Source: Kistimonas scapharcae (GTDB lineage: Bacteria > Pseudomonadota > Gammaproteobacteria > Pseudomonadales > Endozoicomonadaceae). From it: a stretch of DNA of 64,000 nucleotides. The stretch is from assembly GCF_039540975.1 (NCBI RefSeq), contig NZ_BAABFL010000081.1:46157-110156 (forward strand), read 5' to 3'. Below, piece by piece: positions 8,818 to 18,122 of this stretch. The notes under the pieces were generated by a model. It saw only the letters and a program-made list of their open reading frames with translations, did no database searches and had not been told where the DNA came from. The position numbers and the translations under genes were made by a program. How positions within the stretch are numbered: position 1 is the stretch's first letter; each line of letters begins with the position of its first letter.

Positions 8818-10532
8818 ACCGGCGCAGGAAAACAACCCCCTATAAAGGGCGCTTCCGTTTTGTCGAAGGCCTGATCGTGCTGCTGATTACCGTCACCATC
8901 TGGCGGGTCGCCGAGCTGCAGGTCGTGGATCGTCCTTTTCTCCAGAATGAGGGCGACAAGCGTAGTGTGCGTCATGAAACCATTCCGGCACATAGGGGTA
9001 TTATTTTTGACCGGAATGGCAAGCCTATTGCTGTGAGTACACCGGTGGTTTCCATTTGGGCGAATCCTGAAGAACTGATCACAGCCGGTGCCGATGTGTC
9101 CGCACTTGCGACAGCCCTGGATGTGAATGCCAAGGATCTACGTAAAAAGCTCAGAGCCAACGCGAAGCGTGAGTTTATCTACCTCAAGCGGCAGATTGAG
9201 CCGGCAGAAGCCAAAAAGATCATGGCGTTGAAAGTGCCGGGTGTCTATTCCATTGATGAATACCGTCGTTACTATCCGGCTGGCTCTGTCGCTGCCCAGC
9301 TGGTGGGGCTGACCAATATTGATGACCAGGGGCAGGAAGGGATTGAATTAGCCTTCGATGACTGGTTATCGGGTGAGCCGGGTAAGTGGCGTGTCCTGAA
9401 AGATCGCAGAGGTCACTTGGTTCGTGCAGCTGAAGTGGTCAGCAGCGCCAGTCCGGGTAAGGAACTGATGCTGAGCATCGACCTTAGGCTGCAATACCTT
9501 GCCAATAAAGAACTGCAAAAAGCGGTACAGAGCCTGAAGGCCCGTGCCGCCTCCCTCGTAATGCTGGATGTCAAAACCGGTGAAATTCTGGCCATGGCCA
9601 ACCAGCCGACGTTCAATCCGAATAATCGCAGTCGACTGAACCCAGCTGGCGTGCGAAATCGTGCGATTACTGACCAGATTGAGCCCGGTTCGGTGATTAA
9701 ACCCCTGACGATAGCAGCAGCACTGGAATCCGGCCGCTATAGTGCACACACACCGATTGATACCACGCCGGGAAAAATGCGTATTGGAAAAGATACCGTC
9801 AGCGATGTCAGAAATTATGGCAAGCTCGACGTGACTGGTGTGATTACCAAGTCCAGTAATATCGGTGTCAGCAAGATTGCTCTGGATTTGGGGCCGGAGA
9901 CGATTCTCTCCCTGTTCCAGAAGGTCGGGTTCGGACAATCCACCGGCGTGGCCTTTCCCGGAGAAAGCACCGGCCTGTTGCCCTATCGCATGAAATGGCG
10001 GCCGATTGAAACCGCAACGCTCGCCTATGGTTATGGCCTTACCGTTTCCCCCCTGCAGCTGGCACAGGCTTATATGGTCTTGGCCAATGGTGGTGTATTT
10101 CAGCCAGTGACTCTTTTGAAGCGTGATATACCACCTGAAGGTACCCGGGTTATGCGAGCTGACGTGGCGCATGAGGTATTAACCATGATGGAAACCGTGG
10201 TTGCCAAGGGCGGAACCGGAACGCGAGCTAAGCTGGATGGCTACTCGGTTGCAGGCAAGACGGGTACAGTGCGAAAGCTGGGGAAAGAAGGTTACACCGA
10301 TTCGCGGCATATCGGTTCGTTTGTCGGCATTGCTCCGGCCGATGCACCGCGGATCGTTATGGTGGTAGTGATTGACAGCCCTGCCAATGGCAAATATTAC
10401 GGTGGACTGGTCGCAGCGCCAGTGTTTTCCCGTGTGGCAGGCGAGTCTCTCCGGGTGTTGGGCGTTGCGCCAGATGAGTCGGGTGTAAAGACGTTGGCTG
10501 ACGTTCAGAAGTACTCCAGGATCAAAGGTTGA
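8814..10532 (+). CDS. ftsI: Peptidoglycan transpeptidase FtsI (PBP3)
   Basis: The 572-residue class B penicillin-binding protein has one N-terminal membrane helix (about 17-35), a pedestal domain with RGIIFDRNGKPIAVSTP, and a transpeptidase domain. The active-site motifs are all present: S293-V-I-K, S347-S-N and K482-T-G. It crosslinks septal peptidoglycan together with FtsW. The ATG overlaps the end of ftsL, and its stop touches the murE start, so translation is probably coupled. Confidence 0.96.
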   Translation: MNRRRKTTPYKGRFRFVEGLIVLLITVTIWRVAELQVVDRPFLQNEGDKRSVRHETIPAHRGIIFDRNGKPIAVSTPVVSIWANPEELITAGADVSALATALDVNAKDLRKKLRANAKREFIYLKRQIEPAEAKKIMALKVPGVYSIDEYRRYYPAGSVAAQLVGLTNIDDQGQEGIELAFDDWLSGEPGKWRVLKDRRGHLVRAAEVVSSASPGKELMLSIDLRLQYLANKELQKAVQSLKARAASLVMLDVKTGEILAMANQPTFNPNNRSRLNPAGVRNRAITDQIEPGSVIKPLTIAAALESGRYSAHTPIDTTPGKMRIGKDTVSDVRNYGKLDVTGVITKSSNIGVSKIALDLGPETILSLFQKVGFGQSTGVAFPGESTGLLPYRMKWRPIETATLAYGYGLTVSPLQLAQAYMVLANGGVFQPVTLLKRDIPPEGTRVMRADVAHEVLTMMETVVAKGGTGTRAKLDGYSVAGKTGTVRKLGKEGYTDSRHIGSFVGIAPADAPRIVMVVVIDSPANGKYYGGLVAAPVFSRVAGESLRVLGVAPDESGVKTLADVQKYSRIKG

Positions 10533-12031
10533 TGAACAGTATGCAGCATGAACAGGTGACACTGAATCGATTACTGGAATGGCTGGATCTGCCGCCGGTG
10601 GAGGCGGATGTCGCTGTCCGTGATTTGGTGCTCGATAGCCGCAAGGTGACGGCGGGAGATCTGTTCCTAGCGCTACCAGGATTGAGTAATGATGGCCGAC
10701 AGTATATCGAGCAGGCTGTAGCTGCCGGTGCCTGCGCTGTGCTTGCGGAAGCTGATGAGACTTTGCCAGCGACTATTGTGCCGCTTGTAGCGGTTACCAA
10801 TATCAAAGATCATCTCAGTGGGTTGGTGAGTCGGTTTTACCGGAATCCCTCTGAGCATGTGAAAGTCATCGGTGTAACAGGCACTAATGGTAAAAGCAGC
10901 TGCTGCCACTTTATTGCGCAGTTACTGAGTCGTCTTAATGCATCATGCGGTGTGATGGGCACGCTGGGCAATGGTGTTTTTCCTGACTTGGTGCCTGCCG
11001 GAAATACCACGTCTGATAATCTGTCGGTGCAGCGATTTTTGGCTGGGTTGGTGGATAGGTCAGTACCCTGGTTGACGATGGAAGTGTCGTCGCACGGCCT
11101 TCATCAAGGGCGAGTCAGTGGTATTGCCTTTAATACGGCGGTGTATACCAACCTGAGTCGCGATCATCTGGATTATCACCAGACGATGGAAGCTTATGCC
11201 GCAGCAAAGGCAGCGCTTTTCCGTTCGCCAGGTTTGCAGCACGCTGTGATTAATATTGATGATGAGTGGGCAAGTCTGATGCTGGACGCGGCGGCAGAGA
11301 ATCAGGTTAACTGCATCACCTACTCAACCAGTTCAGATCAAGCAGATATCCATCTGTCAGATATCGGTTTTTCTCATGAAGGGATGGTTGCCAATCTGCA
11401 TACCCCTTGGGGAGAAGGGCGTTTGTCTACTGCATTGCTGGGTAAATTCAATCTGAGCAATCTGTTGTCTGTGATTGGCGTATTGTGTCTGCAGGGATTT
11501 GCGCTGGAGCGTATTCTTACTCTCATTCCCGAGCTGGATAATGTGCCAGGACGTTTGGAAACGCTCAGTGGTGCGGCTCAGCCAACGGTTGTCGTGGATT
11601 ATGCGCACACGCCTGATGCACTTCGCAGTGTGCTGGGGGCGCTTCGTGATCATGGCGGTCAGACCGTCACCTGTGTCTTTGGCTGCGGTGGCGATCGTGA
11701 CAGTGGCAAGCGGCCGCTGATGACAGAAGCTGCTCTGGCTGGTGCTGATCGTGTTGTGCTGACCAGCGACAACCCCCGCACCGAAGATCCTCTGAAAATC
11801 ATTGAAGATGCCGTGCGTGGTATCCCGGCTGAACTGCGTGAGCAAAAGCTGAAAGTGGTGCCGGATCGTGCCGAGGCGATTGCCACTGCCGTGGCTGAGG
11901 CCGGTAATGACGATATTGTCCTGGTCGCGGGCAAGGGGCATGAGGATTATCAGGAGATTCACGGGGTTCGTCATCCGTTCAGTGATATGCGCGAAGTCAG
12001 GCAGGCGTTGGACAGGAGGGCGGCCTCATGA
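10532..12031 (+). CDS. murE: UDP-MurNAc-L-Ala-D-Glu:meso-DAP ligase MurE
   Basis: The 499-residue Mur ligase has the ATP loop VTGTNGKSSCCHF and the specificity motif DNPRTEDP, which reads meso-diaminopimelate rather than lysine. It adds the third residue of the peptidoglycan stem peptide in the cytoplasm. A TTG codon sits directly before the ATG at 10532; the ATG, overlapping the ftsI stop by one base, is the more likely start. A carbamylated-lysine region (AAAKAALF) is also visible. Confidence 0.95.
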   Translation: MNSMQHEQVTLNRLLEWLDLPPVEADVAVRDLVLDSRKVTAGDLFLALPGLSNDGRQYIEQAVAAGACAVLAEADETLPATIVPLVAVTNIKDHLSGLVSRFYRNPSEHVKVIGVTGTNGKSSCCHFIAQLLSRLNASCGVMGTLGNGVFPDLVPAGNTTSDNLSVQRFLAGLVDRSVPWLTMEVSSHGLHQGRVSGIAFNTAVYTNLSRDHLDYHQTMEAYAAAKAALFRSPGLQHAVINIDDEWASLMLDAAAENQVNCITYSTSSDQADIHLSDIGFSHEGMVANLHTPWGEGRLSTALLGKFNLSNLLSVIGVLCLQGFALERILTLIPELDNVPGRLETLSGAAQPTVVVDYAHTPDALRSVLGALRDHGGQTVTCVFGCGGDRDSGKRPLMTEAALAGADRVVLTSDNPRTEDPLKIIEDAVRGIPAELREQKLKVVPDRAEAIATAVAEAGNDDIVLVAGKGHEDYQEIHGVRHPFSDMREVRQALDRRAAS

Positions 12032-13401
12032 TTCATACTGCATTATCTGACCTTGTACAGCCACTGGCTGCTGAGCTAATGGGGGATGATGCCTGTTTCT
12101 CTGATGTCAGCATTGATACGCGGACGCTCAAGCCCGGACAACTGTTCGTAGCCATTTCCGGACCGAATTTTGATGGCCATGACTATGTTGCCGCAGCGCT
12201 AGATAAAGGGGCTGCGGGCGCTGTGGTGTCCTGTCAGCCTGAAGGTGTCAAAGGACCGTTGCTGCGGGTTGCTGATACCCGTATTGCCTTGGGACAGATT
12301 GGCGCCTTTAATCGTCAGCGCTTTAATGGTGTAGTCATGGGGATTACGGGTAGTAGTGGCAAGACATCTACCCGTGAAATGATTGCTGCCATCTGTTGCG
12401 AAGCCGGTGAAACACTGGCAACGGAAGGCAATCTGAATAATGACTTTGGCGTGCCGGTTATTCTCAGTCGCCTGGAAGAACGCCATCAGTATGCCGTGAT
12501 TGAGATGGGAACGAATCATCCGGGTGAAATTGATTATGTCGCCAGGCTTGCAGCAGCAGATATCGCCCTGATCACGAATGCCAGCGAAGCCCATCTTTCT
12601 GGTCTTGGGAGCCTTGCCGGCGTTGTGGTCGAGAAAGGAGCTATTTTCGATAGTTTGCCTGCCGATGGAACAGCGATTCTCAATACTGATGATCCAGCCT
12701 GTGGCGAATGGTTAGAGCGTGTTCAGCAGCAGCCTGCACGGAAAGTTCTACGTTTCAGTCTTACGAATCAACAAGCCGATTGCTATGCCAGTGAGATTCG
12801 TTCGCTCGATGACGGCATGCATTTCACCCTCCATATGGGAAGTGAGTCGGCGAACGTACATTTGCATTTCTGGGGAGAGCACCAGGTCGCCAACGCCTGT
12901 GCGGCGGCTGCGGTTGCCCTGTCGGCTGGATTGTCACTCAGTATCATTGTTCAGGGCCTTGAAACAGCACAGCCCTATCTGCGACGTGGTCAACGCTTCC
13001 GTGGCCAGAAAGGCGCATTGGTCATTGATGAAAGCTACAATGCCAACCCCGCCTCAACCCGTGCCGCGATTGATGTTCTAGCGGCCTGCCAGGGTGAAAA
13101 AATCCTGGTGCTGGGTGATATGGCAGAGCTGGGTGATCAGGCTGAATCCGAACATCACTTGATGGGGCAGTACGCCCGTGAAGCCGGCATCGATGTGCTG
13201 ATGACATATGGTGAGCAGTCCCGATTGATTCAGGAAGGCTGGGGTGGCGCAGGCGCACATTTTCCTGCAAAAACGTTGCTGATTGATGAGCTTTTGCCTC
13301 GTTTGGGGGCTGAAGTGGCTGTTTTGGTGAAAGGATCCATGTCCATGGGAATGAATGAAGTGGTCAGGGCTTGTAAAAAGCCGGAAGAGGGGAATCGCTG
13401 A
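12028..13401 (+). CDS. murF: UDP-MurNAc-tripeptide:D-Ala-D-Ala ligase MurF
   Basis: The 457-residue product carries the ATP loop MGITGSSGKTSTREMIA, the central HYAVIEMGTNHPGEI-type region (here QYAVIEMGTNHPGEIDYV) and the C-terminal DESYNANPAS. It finishes the cytoplasmic UDP-MurNAc-pentapeptide precursor. Its ATG overlaps the murE stop (ATGA), and it is followed with a one-base overlap by mraY, consistent with coupled translation in this operon. Confidence 0.95.
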   Translation: MIHTALSDLVQPLAAELMGDDACFSDVSIDTRTLKPGQLFVAISGPNFDGHDYVAAALDKGAAGAVVSCQPEGVKGPLLRVADTRIALGQIGAFNRQRFNGVVMGITGSSGKTSTREMIAAICCEAGETLATEGNLNNDFGVPVILSRLEERHQYAVIEMGTNHPGEIDYVARLAAADIALITNASEAHLSGLGSLAGVVVEKGAIFDSLPADGTAILNTDDPACGEWLERVQQQPARKVLRFSLTNQQADCYASEIRSLDDGMHFTLHMGSESANVHLHFWGEHQVANACAAAAVALSAGLSLSIIVQGLETAQPYLRRGQRFRGQKGALVIDESYNANPASTRAAIDVLAACQGEKILVLGDMAELGDQAESEHHLMGQYAREAGIDVLMTYGEQSRLIQEGWGGAGAHFPAKTLLIDELLPRLGAEVAVLVKGSMSMGMNEVVRACKKPEEGNR

Positions 13402-14483
13402 TGCTGCTATGGCTGGCGGACTATCTCACGCAGTTTTACAGTGGGTTTTCAGTCTTTAAATACCTGACCCTGCGGGGCATTCTGGGCGTTCTCACGGCGT
13501 TGGGGATTTCCCTGTACCTCGGTCCTGTGATGATTCGCAAGCTGAGCTTTTACCAGATCGGTCAGGCTGTACGTGATGATGGCCCCCAGTCGCACCTGAG
13601 CAAGGCGGGCACCCCGACCATGGGTGGGGCGCTGATCCTGATTGCTATAGCGATCAGTACGCTGCTGTGGAGTAACCTGCAAAACCAGTACGTGTGGCTG
13701 GTGCTGGCAGTCACACTGGGTTTTGGTGTGATTGGCTGGGTGGATGACTATCGCAAGGTGGTGGAAAAGAACTCCCGCGGATTGCCGGCGCGCTGGAAAT
13801 ACTTCTGGCAGTCTGTGCTGGGTGCGGGCGCAGCCATCTACCTCTATTCGCTTGCGTCTACGCCGTTGGAAACTGCGTTGATTGTCCCCTTCTTCAAGAC
13901 AGTTGCCTTGAATATGGGGCCGTTCTTCATTCTGTTTGCCTATCTGGTCATTGTGGGAACCAGTAATGCGGTCAATCTCACCGATGGACTTGATGGCCTG
14001 GCAATCATGCCGACGGTACTTGTTGGTTCTGCATTAGGCATCTTCGCATACCTCAGTGGTCATGTTGAATTCGCACGATACCTGCATATTCCCTACATCA
14101 GTGGTGCCGGTGAGTTGGTGATCTTTACGGGAGCTCTGGCGGGCGCCGGGCTGGGGTTCCTCTGGTTTAACACCTATCCGGCCCAGGTATTTATGGGGGA
14201 TGTCGGTGCTCTGGCGCTGGGCGCTGCGCTGGGTATTATCGCCGTTATCGTCCGGCAGGAGATTGTGCTGTTCATCATGGGCGGTGTGTTTGTGATGGAA
14301 ACCGTCTCGGTCATTCTGCAGGTGGCTTCTTACAAACTGACAGGGCGCCGTATCTTTCGCATGGCGCCATTGCACCATCACTATGAATTGAAGGGCTGGC
14401 CAGAGCCCCGAGTGATTGTCCGTTTCTGGATTATTACCCTGATTCTGGTGTTGATTGGTCTTGCAACTCTGAAAATTCGTTAA
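13401..14483 (+). CDS. mraY: Phospho-MurNAc-pentapeptide translocase MraY
   Basis: The 360-residue polytopic enzyme has the family landmarks GTPTMGGALIL, the DDYRKV cytoplasmic acidic motif, NLTDGLDGLA and the C-terminal HHHYELKGWPE loop. About ten membrane helices can be placed. It transfers phospho-MurNAc-pentapeptide to undecaprenyl phosphate, making lipid I. The start overlaps the murF stop by one base. Confidence 0.96.
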   Translation: MLLWLADYLTQFYSGFSVFKYLTLRGILGVLTALGISLYLGPVMIRKLSFYQIGQAVRDDGPQSHLSKAGTPTMGGALILIAIAISTLLWSNLQNQYVWLVLAVTLGFGVIGWVDDYRKVVEKNSRGLPARWKYFWQSVLGAGAAIYLYSLASTPLETALIVPFFKTVALNMGPFFILFAYLVIVGTSNAVNLTDGLDGLAIMPTVLVGSALGIFAYLSGHVEFARYLHIPYISGAGELVIFTGALAGAGLGFLWFNTYPAQVFMGDVGALALGAALGIIAVIVRQEIVLFIMGGVFVMETVSVILQVASYKLTGRRIFRMAPLHHHYELKGWPEPRVIVRFWIITLILVLIGLATLKIR

Positions 14484-14493
14484 GGATAGTGCG

Positions 14494-15852
14494 TTGAACG
14501 GGCAGCTGATAGGCAGTGACAAGCGTCGGATCATCATAGGTCTTGGAAAGACCGGGGTAGCCTGTGCCCGCTACCTGGCTGCCAGGCAGTTGCCTTTCAG
14601 TGTGGTGGATTCCCGTGAATCGCCCCCCGGCCTTGATGCGTTTCGTCAGGAGTTCCCCGATGTAACGGTCATCACAGGTTCATTTGATGCAGAATTGCTT
14701 GCCTGTGCGGATGAACTGATTGTCAGTCCTGGCGTTTCCCTTAAGGAAGCGGCAATTGCAGCGGCCATTGCCGTCGGTGTTGAAGTCGTCGGCGATATTG
14801 AACTGTTTTGCCGAGATGCCGCTGCACCGGTAATAGCGATCACCGGCTCCAACGGCAAGAGCACGGTAACGACGCTGGTGGGTTTGATGGCTGAAGCGGC
14901 CGGTATCAATGTCGGTGTCGGCGGAAACATCGGCGTGCCTGTTCTGGAACTTCTGGAGAATGGGGGGAAATCACTCTATGTGCTTGAGCTCTCCAGTTTT
15001 CAGTTAGAAACCACGTACTCATTGCGTGCGCAGGTAGCGGTAATGCTAAACCTGACGCCGGATCATATGGATCGCTACAGCAGTGTGGCGGACTATCATC
15101 AGGCCAAGCAGGTGATATACCGAGGTTGCCAGTCTGCGGTGTATAACCGCGATGATGCCCTGAGTTATCCACTGGTGCCTGACTCTGTACCACAAATCGC
15201 TTTCACACTGAAAGAGCCGGATTTGAACCAGTTTGGGCTGCGTCATGAGCAGGGGCAGACTTGGCTGGCACATGGTTTCGAATGCTTGATGCCGGTCAGT
15301 GAAATCCGTATTCGTGGCAGACATAACCATGCCAATGCGCTGGCGGCACTGGCCATCGGGCATCAGGCAGGTTTTCCTTTGCCTGCAATGTTGGAGGTGC
15401 TCCGCACTTTTCCTGGCTTGGCTCATCGGTGCCAGTGGGTGTCAGAAAAGGATGGCGTCAGCTGGTTTAATGATTCCAAGGCCACTAATACCGGTGCAGC
15501 CATTGCTGCCATTGAAGGCTTAGGTGCAGATATTGAAGGCAAGTTGGTATTGATTGCCGGAGGCGACGGGAAAGGCGCTGACTTTTCAGAATTATGTGAT
15601 CCTGTCAATCAATACGTCAAAGCTGTGATTGCGATCGGAGCCGATGGCCCTCGGCTTGCGGAATGCTTGAATGGCTCTACGACACTGTATGCAGCTGAAT
15701 CCATGTATGACGCAGTGACAATGGCCGGTGAAATAGCAGAAGCGGGAGACGCAGTACTCCTGGCACCCGCGTGCGCCAGTTTCGATATGTTCCGTAGTTT
15801 TGAAGAGCGAGGTGAAGTCTTCGCGCACCTGGTGGAGGCTGCCCATGGTTGA
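14494..15852 (+). CDS. murD: UDP-MurNAc-L-Ala:D-Glu ligase MurD
   Basis: The 452-residue product has a Rossmann start (RRIIIGLGKTGVACARYL), the ATP loop ITGSNGKSTVTTLVG, LELSSFQLE, and the C-terminal NDSKATNTGA. It adds D-glutamate as the second residue of the stem peptide. The start is TTG at 14494, with TAAGGATAG upstream; no suitable ATG is nearby, so a weak start codon is used. ftsW overlaps its end by eight bases. Confidence 0.93.
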   Translation: MNGQLIGSDKRRIIIGLGKTGVACARYLAARQLPFSVVDSRESPPGLDAFRQEFPDVTVITGSFDAELLACADELIVSPGVSLKEAAIAAAIAVGVEVVGDIELFCRDAAAPVIAITGSNGKSTVTTLVGLMAEAAGINVGVGGNIGVPVLELLENGGKSLYVLELSSFQLETTYSLRAQVAVMLNLTPDHMDRYSSVADYHQAKQVIYRGCQSAVYNRDDALSYPLVPDSVPQIAFTLKEPDLNQFGLRHEQGQTWLAHGFECLMPVSEIRIRGRHNHANALAALAIGHQAGFPLPAMLEVLRTFPGLAHRCQWVSEKDGVSWFNDSKATNTGAAIAAIEGLGADIEGKLVLIAGGDGKGADFSELCDPVNQYVKAVIAIGADGPRLAECLNGSTTLYAAESMYDAVTMAGEIAEAGDAVLLAPACASFDMFRSFEERGEVFAHLVEAAHG

Positions 15853-17056
15853 GTGGCTTCAGGGTGACTGGATCAAGCGTCTGCGATTCCCACAGCTGGA
15901 GCCGTCTTGCCTGGTGGCCGGCAAGGATCGGCAGGTGCTGGATTATCCCTTGATTGCCTGTGTTTTGACGCTGTTGCTAATTGGTCTGGTGATGGTCGGA
16001 TCGGCATCGACTGGTATATCCAGTGCGCATTACGGTTCTGCGTTTCACTTTTTCCTCAGGCAATGTGTGTTCATGGCCGGCGCCATTGGTGTGATGGGGA
16101 TGGTACAGGTATTCCCGATTGAGCTCTGGCAGCGCTGGAGCGTGTTGCTGTTGGCGCTGGGTTTTTCCCTGTTAGTGCTGGTGTTGTTTGTTGGTCGGGA
16201 AATCAATGGCAGTGTTCGCTGGATCCCGCTGGGATTCTTTAACCTGCAGGCCTCCGAAGTCGCCAAGATTTGCATTGTGATTTATATGGCATCGTACTTG
16301 TCCCGCCGCCAGGATGAAGTGCGTGATGGCTGGTGGGGGTTTCTTAAACCGCTGATTATTTTGCTCTTCGCCATGGTGTTACTGCTGGCTGAACCTGATT
16401 TTGGTGCAGTGGTTGTGCTTATGGGGGCTGTGCTGGGCATGGTCTTTTTGGCGGGCGCAAAATTAAGGCAGTACTTTGTTTTGATCTTGGCTTCTCTGGC
16501 CGGTATTGCACTTATCGCAATCAGTCAGCCATACCGGATGCGCCGATTGACGACGTACATGGACCCTTGGGCTTACCAGTTTGAAAGTGGCTACCAGTTG
16601 ACGCAATCACTGATAGCCTTCGGCCGCGGCGGTTGGTTTGGTGAAGGGCTGGGCAACAGTATCCAGAAACAGTTTTACCTGCCGGAAGCGCATACAGACT
16701 TTATTTTTGCCGTGATTGCGGAAGAGTTCGGATTGCTGGGCAGTGTCTTAGTGATTATGCTGCTCGCTTTTGTCAGCTGGCGGGCCATGCGCATAGGTTA
16801 CCTGGCGGAAAAGGCCGGACAGGTGTTTTCAGGGTATATGGCTTACGGTATCGGGTTACTGCTCGGTATTCAGGTCTTTATCAATATTGGTGTAAGCACC
16901 GGACTATTGCCGACCAAGGGGCTGGCGTTACCGTTTTTGAGTTATGGCGGCAGCAGCCTGTTGATCAGTTGTCTGGCCGTGGGGTTGCTGGTGCGGATTG
17001 ATTATGAACGACGGATCTTTGCCTCCGGGGCAGTCAAGGAGGTCAAACATGATTGA
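15845..17056 (+). CDS. ftsW: Septal peptidoglycan glycosyltransferase FtsW
   Basis: The 403-residue SEDS-family membrane protein begins MVEWLQGDWIKRLRF and has about ten membrane helices. Recognisable pieces are GREINGSVRWIPLGFFNLQ, EPDFGAVVV with the catalytic-type aspartate, QLTQSLIAFGRGGWFGEGLG, and GLALPFLSYGGSSL near the end. FtsW polymerises lipid II at the septum with FtsI. The ATG inside the end of murD is used; reading further upstream gives only murD shadow sequence. Confidence 0.95.
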   Translation: MVEWLQGDWIKRLRFPQLEPSCLVAGKDRQVLDYPLIACVLTLLLIGLVMVGSASTGISSAHYGSAFHFFLRQCVFMAGAIGVMGMVQVFPIELWQRWSVLLLALGFSLLVLVLFVGREINGSVRWIPLGFFNLQASEVAKICIVIYMASYLSRRQDEVRDGWWGFLKPLIILLFAMVLLLAEPDFGAVVVLMGAVLGMVFLAGAKLRQYFVLILASLAGIALIAISQPYRMRRLTTYMDPWAYQFESGYQLTQSLIAFGRGGWFGEGLGNSIQKQFYLPEAHTDFIFAVIAEEFGLLGSVLVIMLLAFVSWRAMRIGYLAEKAGQVFSGYMAYGIGLLLGIQVFINIGVSTGLLPTKGLALPFLSYGGSSLLISCLAVGLLVRIDYERRIFASGAVKEVKHD

Positions 17057-18122
17057 GCAGCGTAAACCGGTTTTTATCATTATGGCCGGCGGCACTGGTG
17101 GCCATATTTTTCCTGCGCTGGCTGTGGCAGAAGCGCTACAGGCTCAGGGTTATGGTATTCACTGGCTAGGTACCCGTGATGGCATGGAGTCTACTCTCGT
17201 GCCTGCCCATGGCTTTGATATTTCCTACATGCCGGTAAAAGGGATTATGGGGAACGGGATGCGTGCCATGTTGCAGGCACCCTTTAGAGTCACGGCTTCT
17301 GTGCTGAAAGCCATCAAAGTCATGCGCAGCATGAACGTGGTTGGTGTGCTGGGTATGGGCGGTTTTGCGTCGGGACCGGGTGGTGTTGCGGCGAAATTGC
17401 TGGGTATCCCGCTGGTTATTCATGAGCAGAATGCGGTTCCCGGTTTTACTAATCGTATTGCTTCGCGGTTTGCCTCGCGAGTGCTGGAAGCGTTTCCGGG
17501 TACCTTTGATCCCAATGACAAAGCCATTTTTACCGGTAACCCGGTACGTAATACGATTCTGGCTGAATCTGAAGATGACTCCGAAGCAGGATCATTAAAA
17601 CTGCTGGTATTAGGGGGGAGTCGTGGCGCGCTGGCGATCAACGAATGTATCCCTGCAGCGCTGGCATTAGCCAAGGAGTCGGTCGAGGTCTGGCATCAGA
17701 CGGGTGCCGGAAAGGTGGATGAAACTCAGGCTATTTATGAACGTTGTGGTGTGACCGGGCGTGTTGAGCCCTTTATCGACGATATGGGGGCGGCTTATCG
17801 TTGGGCGGACCTTATTGTCTGCCGTTCCGGCGCACTGACTGTGGCTGAGCTGGCGAATGCCGGCAAACCGGCCATCCTGGTGCCGTATCCCTGGCACAAA
17901 GATCAACAGCAGCTGCGTAATGCCCGTTACCTGGTGGACAGGGGCGCGGCCGTCCTGCTGGAACAAAGCGAATTAAGTGACGTGAAGTTAGCAGAATTAC
18001 TGGATAAATATGCGCAGGCGCGTGAACTCCTGCGCGATATGCGTCAGGCAGCCTTGGGCTGCGCACGCCCTGAAGCGACCGAAACCGTGGCACAGCAGTG
18101 TCGGGAGGTGGCGCTTGGCTGA
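17049..18122 (+). CDS. murG: UDP-GlcNAc:lipid I GlcNAc transferase MurG
   Basis: The 357-residue GT28 enzyme starts MIEQRKPVFIIMAGGTGGHI, with the glycine-rich loop that binds the lipid-linked acceptor, then HEQNAVPGFTNRI and CRSGALTVAELANAGKPAIL, which binds UDP-GlcNAc. It makes lipid II at the inner face of the membrane. The ATG at 17049 overlaps the ftsW stop by eight bases. The murC start lies inside its last codons. Confidence 0.96.
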   Translation: MIEQRKPVFIIMAGGTGGHIFPALAVAEALQAQGYGIHWLGTRDGMESTLVPAHGFDISYMPVKGIMGNGMRAMLQAPFRVTASVLKAIKVMRSMNVVGVLGMGGFASGPGGVAAKLLGIPLVIHEQNAVPGFTNRIASRFASRVLEAFPGTFDPNDKAIFTGNPVRNTILAESEDDSEAGSLKLLVLGGSRGALAINECIPAALALAKESVEVWHQTGAGKVDETQAIYERCGVTGRVEPFIDDMGAAYRWADLIVCRSGALTVAELANAGKPAILVPYPWHKDQQQLRNARYLVDRGAAVLLEQSELSDVKLAELLDKYAQARELLRDMRQAALGCARPEATETVAQQCREVALG

